64,000 bases of DNA from Halicephalobus mephisto (lineage: Eukaryota; Nematoda; Chromadorea; Rhabditida; Panagrolaimidae): contig SWDT01000078.1 in NCBI GenBank assembly GCA_009193035.1, positions 101,718 through 165,717 of the forward strand, in the 5' to 3' direction. Shown piece after piece: positions 48,653 through 60,362 of this stretch; position 1 is the first letter of the stretch, and each line of letters begins with the position of its first letter. The notes below the pieces were generated by a model. That model saw only the letters and a list, made by a program, of their open reading frames with translations, was not told the DNA's origin and made no database searches. The position numbers and the translations under genes are program-made.

Positions 48653-51098
48653 CTATAATATTTCACTTAAAACACTTTTCAATAAAGGCAGCATAAGATC
48701 AGTCCCAATCTCTGTCAAATGCCATTCTATCGCAGTATCGGGATAAGCCAGAAGGTCAACAATAGAACATTTTGTTTTATCACAAAATAAATCCAAAGTG
48801 GGGATTGCCAGACACTTTTTCAATCAGAAATTGCTGCTTGAATTCTAGTCCAAGCAGGAGTGAGATCGTTTTCACGTCCTTTCTTAGAAAGGTGAAGGAA
48901 TCCAAAGAAGCCAAGGAGTGATTAAATTTAAGAACTCTAGCGACATCTCCAGCTTTCTTAATAGTGGGATTAAGGATGAGAGGAGTACATTCAAAAAGAA
49001 TAATTTTGTTTGTGTATTTTTCATATTCCGAGATCTCTTTCTTAAGTTCAACAATTGTGCTGTCGTTTTGGAGAGAAGCAATTCCTTTGACAGGAATTTT
49101 AAGCTCCGATATATGATTGTATCTAAAAAAGAGTTTCAGATTATAGACATCATTGGAAGTATAACTACAGAATAGAGAAAACTTAAGTTGGATTTTTAGA
49201 GCAACCAGTACACAAATAATGGGTTTTCTCATCGACATAGCTAGTTTTTCATAAATAACAGAAGGTTGTATTACTTTTTAATTTTCCAAAATTCATAAAT
49301 ACATAACTATCCTTCCATTTATGCTTTTCAGACACTTTAAACGTTTAGTATATAACGGAAATTCGCTTATTTTCTTCCTCTATTTTCATAGAGATCTTTA
49401 TTAATCTTCATAAACCTACCTTGCTATATAAATGAGAACATCGGGTTTCACTTCCTTCACAAAGGCTCTACTTTTGCCAATCATTCCTTTACAATGCCAT
49501 TTTGACTGCTCTATTTTATTCAAACTATCAAGCATGGTACAGGTTGGTCTGTTAATTAAATACATTTTCTTTACATCAGGGAACTCTGTCAATCCCTTCA
49601 CCGCTGTCACAGAGAATCTGGCTGCGAAACTGTTTCCTAATAGAATTACAGTTTTGGTTCCATTTTTGTTGAAGTCGACACCACAGTTGTTGCTCCATCC
49701 TCTGAACTGTTTAGATTCTGGGAAAAATTTAGATATTATAGAATCACTTTGACAGTTTTTGATAGAGAGATTATAACAATTAGTTCCCAACTTTTGGTTT
49801 AATTTGATAACTTTTTGAATAGACAAATTGGCACCAGGATCTTTGAGTAATTCTACTTTTTCTTGAATAGAATCATCATTGAACAAAAATGGGTTGAAAC
49901 ACAGTATGAGAATGATTCCAAAAATGGTTCCAGTTTGAAGAAAAACAGTTAATGAAGTTTTGCTCAGAATAGTCCTATCTAGAAATTCATAAAGTAATGC
50001 TGTTCCTATTATACAGATTGCAACAATATAAATAAATCCAGAAGTGGTGGAATCAGCGCTGACATACCGTCCAAAGACAATAACTGGCCAGTGAACAAGA
50101 TAAAAACTGTACGAAATGTCCCCTAGATAGGTTAGAAACACATCAAGAACAGTAGGAATTGGTAACTGTTCGTAATGCCCGGCATAAACAATAACTCCAC
50201 CCAGGATTGTTGCGAAAAATCTCACAGTGAATTTGTAATTGGTTAGTGTCGATATCTCAGGCATAGTGGACAGGAAAATTAATAACAATGAAGCTCCAAC
50301 GAACATGTTTCTATATCTCGCACTGGAGAATATTGTAGAGTCCAGTACAGCTTCGTTTTTTTTGGCCATGAGAAAAACGACAGTTCCAATGAAGAATTGC
50401 CAGAGACGACAGAAGAGGAGTTCGAATTCCATAGTGGTACCTCTCACAGTCCATTGAAGGAAGAGAGAGGAGAACAGTATTGAGAGAACAAATTGCATTC
50501 TGTAGGTTCTGTGAAGAATGAAATAGAGAAGTGGAGCAATCAAGTAATATTGGACTTCTACAGAGAGTGACCATGTGTGAAGAAGGAATTTGAATTCAGA
50601 TGTCTGGAAATGTAATATTAATGTTTTTTGTATCCTTGTATTCATTTAATAATGTACAAGATTGGAAAATTTAGTTTAAGTTTACTTTTGAAGTTTTTTC
50701 AATTCACTTACCATTTTGAAATAACTCTCCTTTTCTAACATCGGCGGTAAGTTCGAAACAAAAAAAGACGACCATATTGCATCATTAATTAGGAATCCAT
50801 AATCCATATCGAGTAGAATAAATTTCCCAGCAATTATGGTTATTAAAATAAGCACAAAATATGCTGGGAATAACCTCTTCATTCTTTTCGAATAGAAGTT
50901 CACCGCTGTGTTGATGAAGGAATGCTGCTTCGGGTTATACAGTATCCTCGTCATCAAATACCCACTAATAACGAAAAAGACATCCACTCCTAAGTATCCT
51001 TGGCCACAGTAGTCAGGAACCAAGTGGAAAATGAATACTGTAGAGATTGCCAGTGCTCGAAGCCATTGGATATCTTTTCGCTTTGAGAGAGAATGCAT
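48653..51098 (-). CDS. OAC-type acyltransferase-3/SGNH gene, one apparent frameshift (copy F)
   Basis: Exon 1 (51098-50712) has KRKDIQWLRALAISTVFIFH and GQGYLGVDVFFVISGYLMT, the catalytic His region of acyltransferase-3. Exon 2 (50603-49420) has LLHTWSLSVEVQYYL, further membrane helices, SYSFYLVHWPVIV and SGNH block I (VILLGNSFAARFS). Exon 3 (from 49122, phase 2) continues YNHISELKIPVKG. Near 48812 a run of five A residues separates the frame from the expected C-terminus (DKTKCSIVDLLAYPDTAIEW then HLTEIG, catalytic His), which continues one base out of phase to a TAG at 48653-48655. As written the protein ends early at 48780 and loses the SGNH histidine. It may be a true lesion or a homopolymer sequencing error. 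It is more distant from copies D and E than they are from each other. Confidence 0.75.
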
Positions 51099-51897
51099 TC
51101 TAAAACATTCTAATCAATGAAATTCTTAAATGACGATTAACATCATAATTTAGGTTTAGAAAGACAGAATAAAAAGAATCCATCCTTTTTGGGTGTTGTT
51201 CTTATATAAATTAGGATAACAAATGATATGCATAGAAAACTTACAAGGGAAGTCACCTTAGCCACAGTGGTCTTTTTAAAACGAGTTGTATATAGTCTTG
51301 TAGCGCTTGAAATGTAGATTCTGAATATGTATTCAATTTCTGCTAAACGCTTTTGTAGAATGAGAAAATGAGATAAATGTGTAAAATTTCATATATCGAA
51401 AGTTGGGAAAACACAAGAGTATCCCTTTGCTTTTGTCGAAGGTTGGCGACTCCATTTTGGAGATATTCGTTTTCCACTTTAATTTAACCAATTTTAATAA
51501 TTTTTTGCAATTAGATGCATTTTTTGTACTGATTATAACTATTTCATTGGTTTTTTGAAAAAATAATCAGAAGTGAAAGAAAACTCAATCCTAAATTTAG
51601 AAATTTTCATGATGATTTGGCTTCAGAAGATCGTTTAGCAAAAATGGAATACAGATTCTGAACCAGTATTTTAAGAGTTACAAAATGATATATAACTCAT
51701 TTCAGATGGCCATTTCGACTATAGTGACTTTCCTTGTCAGTTTGAAAATTACGCGATTCTGAAACCCGAAATCTTGTTATTTTCTAGATCTTCCGAATAA
51801 CACTAAATGTTTCATTTGTGGAAGCAAGAAAGGAATATCGGATATTGTTAAAGTAATTTTTAAAACGAATCTGTCACAAGCTGAAAAAACAAAGGAC
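51099..51897. other. Intergenic
   Basis: No coding signal seen. Confidence 0.4.
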
Positions 51898-53078
51898 TTA
51901 AGCGTTGAATATAATAAGATTGAACTTAGAAATTTAAAAAGAATCCTTAACTAAATAATTCATATATCATTTTTTATTTCTACACTATGCTTTTATCACA
52001 TTGACAGGTTGATCTCTAAATATGATATTGGCAAGGAAACAACGATGGAAAACAAAAGCAATCGGGCTCCATTTTCTCTGAATCTTTTTCGATTACAATT
52101 TTTTAAATCTTTTAAAAAAATATTTCTTCCTCAAATGAAGATAAACAGTCCAATTTCTTTATATCCGAGTATATAATTGTAGGCACAAAGATCGGACTTA
52201 AACCGCAGATGGCCTAGACAAAATACCTAAAGCTCCGCCCAGTCAGCCGACGCCTATGAAGTGAGACTAAAGTGTTAGAGAGTCAGTCTTTGAGAAATTC
52301 CAGCTTTAGACGGGTCCGAGTTTGACTTCGGTCAAACAAGGATCCTTCCTCTTTTGTTCTATGCTTATGTTAAGATAAACAAGCTTAATTGCTAAATAGT
52401 AGGAACCAACAGTTTTCAGTCCAATCGAACTCTCCATCACCATTTACTACATAATTGTCATTGCTGAAAAACATATCAAGAGATCAGCTCTAAAATACTA
52501 CGCAGAATGTTGATGCCAAGGAAAATAGAACAACCTATATTAGGATTAGACTTTACATATCCTAACAGCTGTCAAACTTTCCCATTTACTACAATAGAAC
52601 GGATTTGAGAATCATGCGCTTTCAAAAGTAAAATCAGTCATATTGAGATTTAGGTCAAATATCAGTCAAATTCAGTGAATTGAGGAGATAAATTTAGTTT
52701 CAATTCCCAGCTTTAAAATGGGATTTAAACCATATTTTAGACCTACCGGAATGTGTATATCCATAATTCTCCTCCTGATTTTCATCTGTTTCATTTATCG
52801 TATTCACATATCTCATTTGCTCTCTTTTTTATTAAAAGTTATATTCATCTCCTTATTTCTTTTGATTTAATCTGATAACCTATTCGTAGAATGTAGATTG
52901 TTCAAATTAACTGGATTAACTCTTCATTATCAATATAAAATAAGATCGAAAGATAACGAATTAGTGAAATCATGTCGAGGCATAGTTGCGGGTTCTTCAT
53001 TCTGTTCAGAAATAGTTCAATAGAGGATTTCTCGATTGCTTATGGTCGGATGTTAAATTGTCCCGTTGCAATAAACCA
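51898..53078. repeat. Segmental duplication, left copy
   Basis: Direct-orientation counterpart of 58050-59020. Shared words include GCGTTGAATATAATAAGATT, ATGCTTTTATCACATTGACA, AACAACGATGGAAAACAAAA and CATGCGCTTTCAAAAGTAAA. This copy carries an extra 0.27-kb mobile element. No gene inside. Confidence 0.85.
52181..52450 (+). mobile_element. 0.27-kb interspersed repeat with 8-bp target duplication
   Basis: Element starts AGGCACAAAGATCGGAC and ends CATTTACTAC, flanked on both sides by ATAATTGT (52173-52180 and 52451-52458). The duplicated segment at 58050 has a single ATAATTGT at the matching place, i.e. an empty site, which fixes element ends and target-duplication length. No ORF; the autonomous partner is unknown. 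Eight-base duplications suit hAT-like transposons, but I see no convincing terminal inverted repeats. Confidence 0.85.
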
Positions 53079-53274
53079 TGAAGCAACTAATCCGTTAGTT
53101 TATTATTTTGTTGTAGATATGATTTAGAATGACATCAAATTTTGTATTTTCTTCTAAAAGGTCAACTGATAGGTATCATTTTGTCTGATAATTATTTTAT
53201 ATAAATGTAACTGATTTGGACAGATAAACAATATAAAGAAATAAGATTTGAATTTTCTCTATATGAACTATGCA

Positions 53275-54536
53275 TTAACCCTTTTGCTGCCGATGTCCTA
53301 TAAATAAGACGGCGGAATTTCTGTTGACTTATTGTCCCATATATGTTCAAGTGATTGTACAACAAGTACCTCCAGAACAGTTGCTCCTCAACTACATTTC
53401 TTCCTTAGTGACAGTTGCTTTCCAGCGGCATTTATTCCCTTGCGTTACACGCTGATATCCAGAGCTTTTTTTTCAAGAAAGGATGCAATATGGGAGAGCG
53501 AATATTGCTAAAGAAGAACTATCACTGAAGACACCTGCCGTACGGCTATTCGAGAATATCGCATTAACACGCAAAGTATCCCCTGTCGTATTTAGAAAAT
53601 TAGCCCCAAAATGACTGATTGCATGGTTGTACCACATGGAAAGCCACATAGTGAAAATTCTCTTCATTTGACTAGAAGACATTATCGTTCACTGATCTCA
53701 TTTAATCCAAATAATCAAAATCCTCAAAAATGCCGTTTTGTTTGTAGTTACAAAACTGTCGGGCAAAGGTTGAGAAAAAGTTCAGATGTGAATATCGAGA
53801 ATGTAATGTTGGCCACTTCACTGATGAATGCTTCAAAAATCACCATACTCTTACTAATTTTTAGCTTTTGTGATCATTTTCAGGTTTATTTTCAAAGAAA
53901 ACTAATTTTTCTTACATCTATCATCAATAACGATAACATTTCAGTATTCAATCATCAGTAACTCCTTAGTCAATGACACAAGATGGTGTGAATTTATTAT
54001 TTGTTTCATTATCTAAAGATATAGCGCCGGAAATACTTTTGCTATAGTTATTATTGTTTTGTATGTCATATGAGACACATTAAGTTTTGCAATTTTTGTA
54101 TAGGCCTTGGCACAGTTACTTTCAGTTGTCGATAAAATGTACCTAGAGGGGATAATCGGGTTTGTAGATCCCAAATATGAGGTCAGAATTGAGGGTTGGA
54201 CTTCATTCGAAAACGTTATGAGGTCTGGAACTTCAGAATCCGAGATTCGGAATCTCCGGATTCTGCAAGGTAACCCCCAATTCTCATCTCATATTTGGAA
54301 TCTACAAATCTGATTACCCCATTTTAAGTACTTTGTACAGATATCTGAGAATAGCCATTTTTTCTATGTCAAGAAGTGAGCAAATTTACAAAAAATGCGT
54401 CATAAACAATATTTAGAATCAATATCTATATTTATCACAGTAAGTTGCTATATTTCGTCAATTGCTTAGTGGTTTTGAAATTACTACTTTATAATAACTA
54501 TTGACACCAATATTTAACCGGCAGCGAAAGGGTTAA
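53275..54536 (+). mobile_element. piggyBac-like transposon remnant
   Basis: Bounded by TTAA on both sides with inverted ends: left TTAACCCTTTTGCTGCCG, right CGGCAGCGAAAGGGTTAA. TTAA target sites and ends starting CCCTTT are hallmarks of piggyBac. Inside, the frame at 53611-53961 reads HLTRRHYRS and KCRFVCSYKTVGQRLRK; one base out of phase it continues FRCEYRECNVGHFTDECFKN then HHT, matching the C-terminal cysteine-rich finger of piggyBac transposases. The element is only about 1.26 kb, so most of the transposase is deleted. A separate palindrome sits inside at 54150-54322. Confidence 0.8.
54150..54322. repeat. Palindromic insert within the piggyBac-like element
   Basis: Left arm GGGATAATCGGGTTTGTAGA with CCCAAATATGAG, right arm CTCATATTTGG with AATCTACAAATCTGATTACC. 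A foldback of about 170 bp, likely a nested MITE. Confidence 0.65.
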
Positions 54537-55355
54537 TGGTTAGAAGTAAAAGGAGAGAAGGAAATTTCATCCAATTAGTTATCAATTAAATAGAGGTCTA
54601 ATTCAAAACTGATTTTAATCAACTTTGTTGGTTTTCTTTGAACTTTTCTTGGATCGGTTAATTAGATAGTATCTTTGGGTTTACATGTAAGTCGCTAAAG
54701 AAGTTAAAGTTTATCTCTTTTTTTTATAAAAGTAGGATTTTTTGTTTCTTCTTAATCACCCCATACCATATTAAAAAGATTTATTTATTTTATCAATGTC
54801 TGTGTTAAAGAATATTTTGAATTATAAGAATCAAAAGGATTTTGTGAGATCAATCAAACACATGTTAAGGAGAATTATTGTCGCAGAAAGCGAGAAGACT
54901 CCTAGCACGAAAACCCTTAAGATGTAGGAACTCAACTTGCGCGCCAAACGAGAGACAGAAGCGAAGGATCTCAGAAGTAACAACAGGGAACGAGACCAAG
55001 CTGCGAAGAGTTGTTCTTAACTATTTTGTATTGTTGACTGCTGGAATAAAGCGATCAGTTAACAACCGTCGATTAAGGGAATAGATCAGAATCCCTTACA
55101 ATTATATTTATAAAGTTGTCTGAAGAATGAATATGAAATTTCGTCGATTTTCAAGACAAAGAAATGTTATCTCTGGGGCTACGATAAAATTACAGTAGTT
55201 GGTTTTATAAAAACCTTATACATGGCGACACAGAATTTGTACAATTAAGAAACATTTATCATACAAATACCCTCAGATTGAGATCATGTTCCTCAATCTT
55301 TGATGAGTTAACGAAGAATGTTTGGAATTTAACCAATTGTTACAAATACATTTAT
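54537..55355. other. Intergenic with a GC-richer patch
   Basis: Mostly AT-rich. About 54880-55085 is more balanced and holds a 68-codon basic frame (RQKRRISEVTTGNETKLRR) without recognised features; may be a relic of a mobile element. Confidence 0.35.
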
Positions 55356-56664
55356 TTAAATTAAACAAATCTGAGCCATTTCTGGATAAGCTGTAATCAG
55401 TTCTTTTTTGAAAGTTTTTTTAACAACGTGAGGTTTTTTTTTCTTCACTAGGAATTTTATGAAAGATATTTTTAACGATTCCTTTTTTAGAATCCCTCGA
55501 TGCATAGAAAACAAGTCAGAAACAATCGAAAAGGAAAAGTTCTTGAAACACAAGTGAAGGCCCTAAATTGATTTGATAATGAATTAATTAATTAAAGAAC
55601 TCACAAGTTGCACATTGGCCCTATATCGGTAAAGGAAGCGTTCGTCATGAAAAGGAACTCTCTCGTCTCCAACAAATTGGGGTTCCCATTCTCTGTTTTC
55701 ATAAAGCATTTCATCAACAATATGCGCCTCATGATTATTTTCTGGGGTGTCCAGCCATTCCGACAAATTTCGAATGCGATGACCGATCGAGTAATAGTAA
55801 GTGTGGAATTCCACTGCTTCTTTTTTTGCGATCAGATATTTCAGTTCTGTTTTATTCTTTGGTATTGGAGCTGACTGCTGTAATTCGAATCGTCTGTACA
55901 CAAGAACCGTTTTCTTTTTTTCTCTAAATATCTTTTTATAAAAATTAAATAATTTCTACCAACTCTATCAAAATCCTTTGTGCAAGTTCATACATTCTTG
56001 ATTCGAAATTTTCAACGTAAAATTGTTCAATGTCGCCGCTGATGAATAGCGCTGTCTGTACTTCTTTCCTAGCAATGTTTCTGGCTACATTTATCGGATA
56101 AATTTCCGTAATATCCCCAAAATCCTTCATATCAGAAAATGAAGTTCCCAAAATCGAATGCATGTTTTCTGGAACAACAAATTCCGGACATTTTTGGAGA
56201 TATTTCTTTTTAAAAAATAAATGAAGAGAAATTTGACCGGAATTTCTCAACTTTATCCCTTCTGGGGAAGATAAAGCCGAGAAAATCGATCTTAGATAAA
56301 GCTGGTTTTTCAGGACCTCTACAACATTTTCAGACTGATTATGAGGAGAAGGAATGAAGACCGAAACAGATATTCCTCCTGTCCAGGTCATTAATTGTTT
56401 TTTCAAATAAAACAAATATCCAGAAGTCGCATGTAGAACTAAAGTGATGTGAGGTCCTTCTGAATACTCTTTTTTAGATTCCCAGTAGTTATAGATAACA
56501 CAATAGTTCTGAGAATACTCGACACTTGAGAAATTTTTCAATTCTAATGTGTTATTGCCTGTATAAACAGTTGTAAAATTCAATTTCAGTAGAATAATAC
56601 ATATCACAGTAAAAAATATCAATAATTTCAATTTGGTAGGCATAATTCTCAGTACTCCCAACAT
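55356..56664 (-). CDS. GT49-family glycosyltransferase (LARGE/B4GAT1-like)
   Basis: Exon 1 (56664 or ATG 56643, to about 55960) encodes a type II anchor (KLKLLIFFTVICIILLKLNF), then luminal sequence with IYPINVARNIARKEVQTALF and ISGDIEQF, the conserved YPxNxxRNxAR and acidic metal-binding region of PF13896 (GT49). Exon 2 (to 55605) has KTVLVYRRFE, EWEPQFVGDERVPFHDERFL. Exon 3 (55562-55356, phase 0) has CFKNFSFSIVSDLFSMHRGI, matching the family's closing block with its HxG. The exon 1-2 junction is the least certain: a GTTGGT donor at 55960 or an alternative acceptor is needed to keep frame. GT49 enzymes transfer glucuronic acid or related sugars in the Golgi; C. elegans bgnt genes are the likely relatives. 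Product about 400 residues. Confidence 0.7.
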
Positions 56665-58049
56665 AAATATTGATAATTTCTTTGGATGCTAAAAATATTT
56701 TAACTATTTTACAAATATATAAATTTGAAGTATTTAAATTCGCAAATAATATAGCTTAATTCATTTAATATATTAACACATTACTTTCTCAAACTAAATA
56801 AATCGATGGACAGTAGTTTTATATAACTGTATAACTTTTTTTAATACGTAAATTATGATTGTTTCAAAGTTTTAACATAAACAATTCAAAATGAGGTAAT
56901 CAGATCGGCAAATTTCAAAGATAACCAAAATCGAAATTTATTTTTCGAAATATGATATCTGAAATTTTGTCCCATATTTAATTTTTATTACATCAAGATT
57001 CTTTCGAATTTATATTTTTAGTTTGATTTATAATAAAACTCAGTTTTCATGTCTTCTGTCATTCTGTATCATGAAGTACCATAAGAAATATCAAATCATG
57101 CAAAAACATTAAAGAATAGTTAATCTAGTTAACCGTAATTAATCAAAATAAATAGAAAGAAAAAATATTTAAGTTGATTTGCTAAAATTAAGCATTTCAA
57201 AAATTCTTTTTTAAAAATACCATACTCACTTAACTCTCCTTGACAAAATTTAGAAATATAATCACTAAGGTTTTCAATCTCATATATATTACTTCGAAAA
57301 ATCAATTCCAATTCTGATTTAGTACGGGGAGGCCCGATTGTAACAATCCCAGTGATCTGTATATTTTGAGATGCTAAATCGAATGGCTTATAAAATTTCA
57401 ATATTCAACTAAGTTTTCTGACTGGAAAATTATTTTTAAACTTTTTTGTAATTGGGTTCGAAAAAAATCATTACTTAATTTATAAGAGATTTGAAGAGAC
57501 TAATATATCGATTATAAATATCACTCAATTCACTATCAAATAATATACGGACCATTTTTTTCTAATTATTTCTAAGAAAAAGTAGAAGAAATTTTTCTAT
57601 ATCTCTCAACATTATCCACATTAGACAATACACATTCAGCGTAGCATTTAAGAATCGAGTTCTTGATATCTTGTTCAGCAATTTTAACTACATAATCATA
57701 TGATACTAGGCTAACATATTTCTTATTTTTCGGAAAAAAATTATTAAATAAGTTTAGAAATAACGATGTAATATTCTACACAGAATTATGTCGCTTATTT
57801 TCATTTTTCTATAGTTTTCATAGTGATTATAGTATCTAATTATTTTATGAGTATGTCTACAAATGATTCAGAACAGAAAAAGACCAGAATTTAGAAATTA
57901 CTGAAAATAGAATTTTCGGCAAACTCTGAAAGGATAGACCATGGCAAATTCTCGAATATTGCCCAAGTTAACCAATTTCCATGAAAATTTGCTCAAATAA
58001 ACTAAACATAATTCTAAGGCCAATGAAGAGAATTTTAAGATTACTTAAT
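56665..58049. other. Intergenic with one possible exon
   Basis: A minus-strand frame at 57401-57129 (FDLASQNIQITGIVTIGPPR, ELELIFRSNIYEIENLSDY) has protein-like texture and an internal GTGAGT to TTTTAG pair, but no recognised family and no partner exon. The rest is AT-rich. Confidence 0.35.
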
Positions 58050-59020
58050 TAAGCGTTGAATATAATAAGATTGAACTTAGAAATTTAAAAAGAATCCTTA
58101 ACTAAATAATTCATATATCATTTTTTATTTCTACACTATGCTTTTATCACATTGACAGGTTGGCCTCTAAATATGATATTGGCAAGGAAACAACGATGGA
58201 AAACAAAAGCAATCGGGCTCCATTTTCTCTGAATCTTTTTTGATTACAATTTTTTAAATCTTTTAAAAAAAATATTTCTTCCTAGAATGAAGATAAACAG
58301 TCCAATTTCTTTATATCCGAGTATATAATTGTCATTGCTGAAAAACATATCAAGAGATCAGCTCTAAAATACTACGCAGAATGTTGATGCCAAGGAAAAT
58401 AGAACAACCTATATTAGAAATAGACTTTACACATCCTAACAGCTGTCAAATTTTCCCATTTACTACAATAGAACGGATTTGAGAATCATGCGCTTTCAAA
58501 AGTAAAATCAGTCATATTGAGATTTAGGTCAAATATCAGTCAAATTTAGTGAATTGAAGAAATAAATTTAATTTTAATTTCCAGATTTAAAGTGAGATTT
58601 AAACCATGTTTTAGACTTACCGGAATGTGTATATCCATAATTCTCCTCCTGATTTTCATCTGTTTCATTTATCGTATTCACATATCTCATTTGCTCTCTT
58701 TTTGATTAAAAGTTATATTCATCTCCTTATTTCTTTTGATTTAATCTGATAACCTATTCGTAGAATGTAGATTGTTCAAATTAACTGGATTAACTCTTCA
58801 TTATCAATAAAAATAAGATCAAAAGATAACGAATTAGTGAAATCATGTCAAGACATAGTTGCGGGTTCTTCATTCTGTTCAGAAATAGTTCAATCTGGGG
58901 GATTTTAGTTCACTATAAATAGCATTAATGGCTATCATATTTATGTATAAGTATAGAATACATAGCATAGAGGATTTCTCGATTGCTTATGGTAGGATGT
59001 TAAATTGTCCCGTTGCAACA
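58050..59020. repeat. Segmental duplication, right copy
   Basis: Counterpart of 51898-53078 in direct orientation. It lacks the 0.27-kb element but has an extra stretch of about 75-85 bp near 58894-58970 (CTGGGGGATTTTAGTTCACT onwards) that is absent from the left copy. Confidence 0.85.
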
Positions 59021-59260
59021 AAATTAATTAGCACTACTTCCACCGATATTCATGCAAATTTGGAAAATACATGAAAAACAGATTTCAATAAGAGTTACAC
59101 AAACACCTAACATGTGTGAAACATTCACGAATTCTTTCTACAGCTTATTCCTATGTGAAGGAATTCTTTTCAAAAAATCGGGAAGAGCGAAAACAATTCG
59201 TTGTTTTCCGGAAGGGAGAAAGTGACTGTATGATGTAAAAGAACAAACGGATGAAGTAAT

Positions 59261-59986
59261 TTACATTTTATTTAGTAGTTTCCGACACATATATTGCAGT
59301 TCCTCAAACCTCGAAACTTTTGCCTTCATATTCCTCATTCTCAGATGAACAGAAGGATCAGAGAAGTTGTAAAAAACCCAACTAAAGTAGAATATGATAA
59401 AATCAAATATCACAGGGAGTTCCTCTTGGTTTACTTTATACTCATTTAGGATTGCTGCCCACACCTTTATCTTCTCCGTCACGTTCTTCAGTGAGTGGCT
59501 CTGTTGAAATCTAACTGCAGCGACATCTTGGATCTTGAGGTCGTTTTTAATAAGAAAGTCAAAAGTGCCTTCTCTGTCCTTTCTACATGTTTCAACCAGA
59601 GTTTCCAGAACCTGGGAGTATATAATGTATTGAACAGGAGTTGATAGAGTGCCAGTTTGTTTTTCATCCTCCTCTTCAGAAGAGCAGTGACCTGGATCGG
59701 ACAACTTTTTATTGTAGTAGTTGACTCTATTTGCCTTCATCCCGATTCTGTAGCACTGCTTCAGACGACAATACTGACATCTGAGGAGTCGGAATACTGG
59801 GAGGAAATACCTATTGAGTTAATTAAATTACAAGAACTTACTTTCAAATCGACAAGTTTCTGAGTACTTGCATCGGAGCTCCTTTGGATATATGATCTGT
59901 CTTCTGAAGAACCCAGCACATGCAGCACATGATTTGGCGCCGTATCGGTAGATTTCAGTATGACCTTGACAAATTCGACACTTCAT
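59261..59986 (-). CDS. Nuclear hormone receptor, short form (copy 2)
   Basis: Exon 1 (59986-59842, 145 nt, as in copy 1) encodes MKCRICQGHTEIYRYG, SCAACAGFFRRQII and CKYSETCRFE. A GTAAGT donor and CTCCCAG acceptor join in phase 1 to exon 2 (59796-59261), beginning FRLLRCQYCRLKQCYRIGM. Total 226 residues. The P-box reads CAACAGFF, closer to the family norm than the CAACAEFF of copy 1. The partial ligand-binding domain (VLETLVETCRKDREGTFDFL, QYMCRKLL) aligns along its whole length with copy 1 and ends at the same place, so the short form is ancestral to both rather than a random truncation. The frame is open for 44 codons upstream of the chosen ATG, but that part lacks family similarity. Confidence 0.75.
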
Positions 59987-60362
59987 TTGAAGTAAAAGCA
60001 ATGGCAAGGAATTGTGTGATGTGAAGATTTCTGAAAGAGGGTGTGGATTATTAGGAGGATGATAGGATCTTCTACACGTACACCCTGCATTTAGCGTTTC
60101 TATTTCTATTGTGAACACAGATCATTATCCTCTCCAAGAACTTGTTCTCACGAGAGAGCGTAATTTTAAAAATCCACAGAACGATACAATTCATTGATAA
60201 GCATCGTTTCTCTTATATTACGCTCGTTTCGGAGGCTTCTCACGAAAACTCCACAACTTCATTTATGACCTATTTATTCTCCCCCGCAAAACCTTCTAAA
60301 TAATTAAAAAATAATTAAGCATATTTGGTTATTTTTGATTTTGGTATATCTTAGAACTGCAA
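59987..60362. other. Intergenic between divergent genes
   Basis: Probable shared 5' region of the nuclear receptor and the methyltransferase pseudogene; a somewhat GC-richer patch at 60010-60290. No gene. Confidence 0.4.

Noticed and set aside
54878..55084. 68-codon basic frame
   Set aside because: Arg/Lys-rich without a recognised motif or splice context; may be a mobile-element relic.
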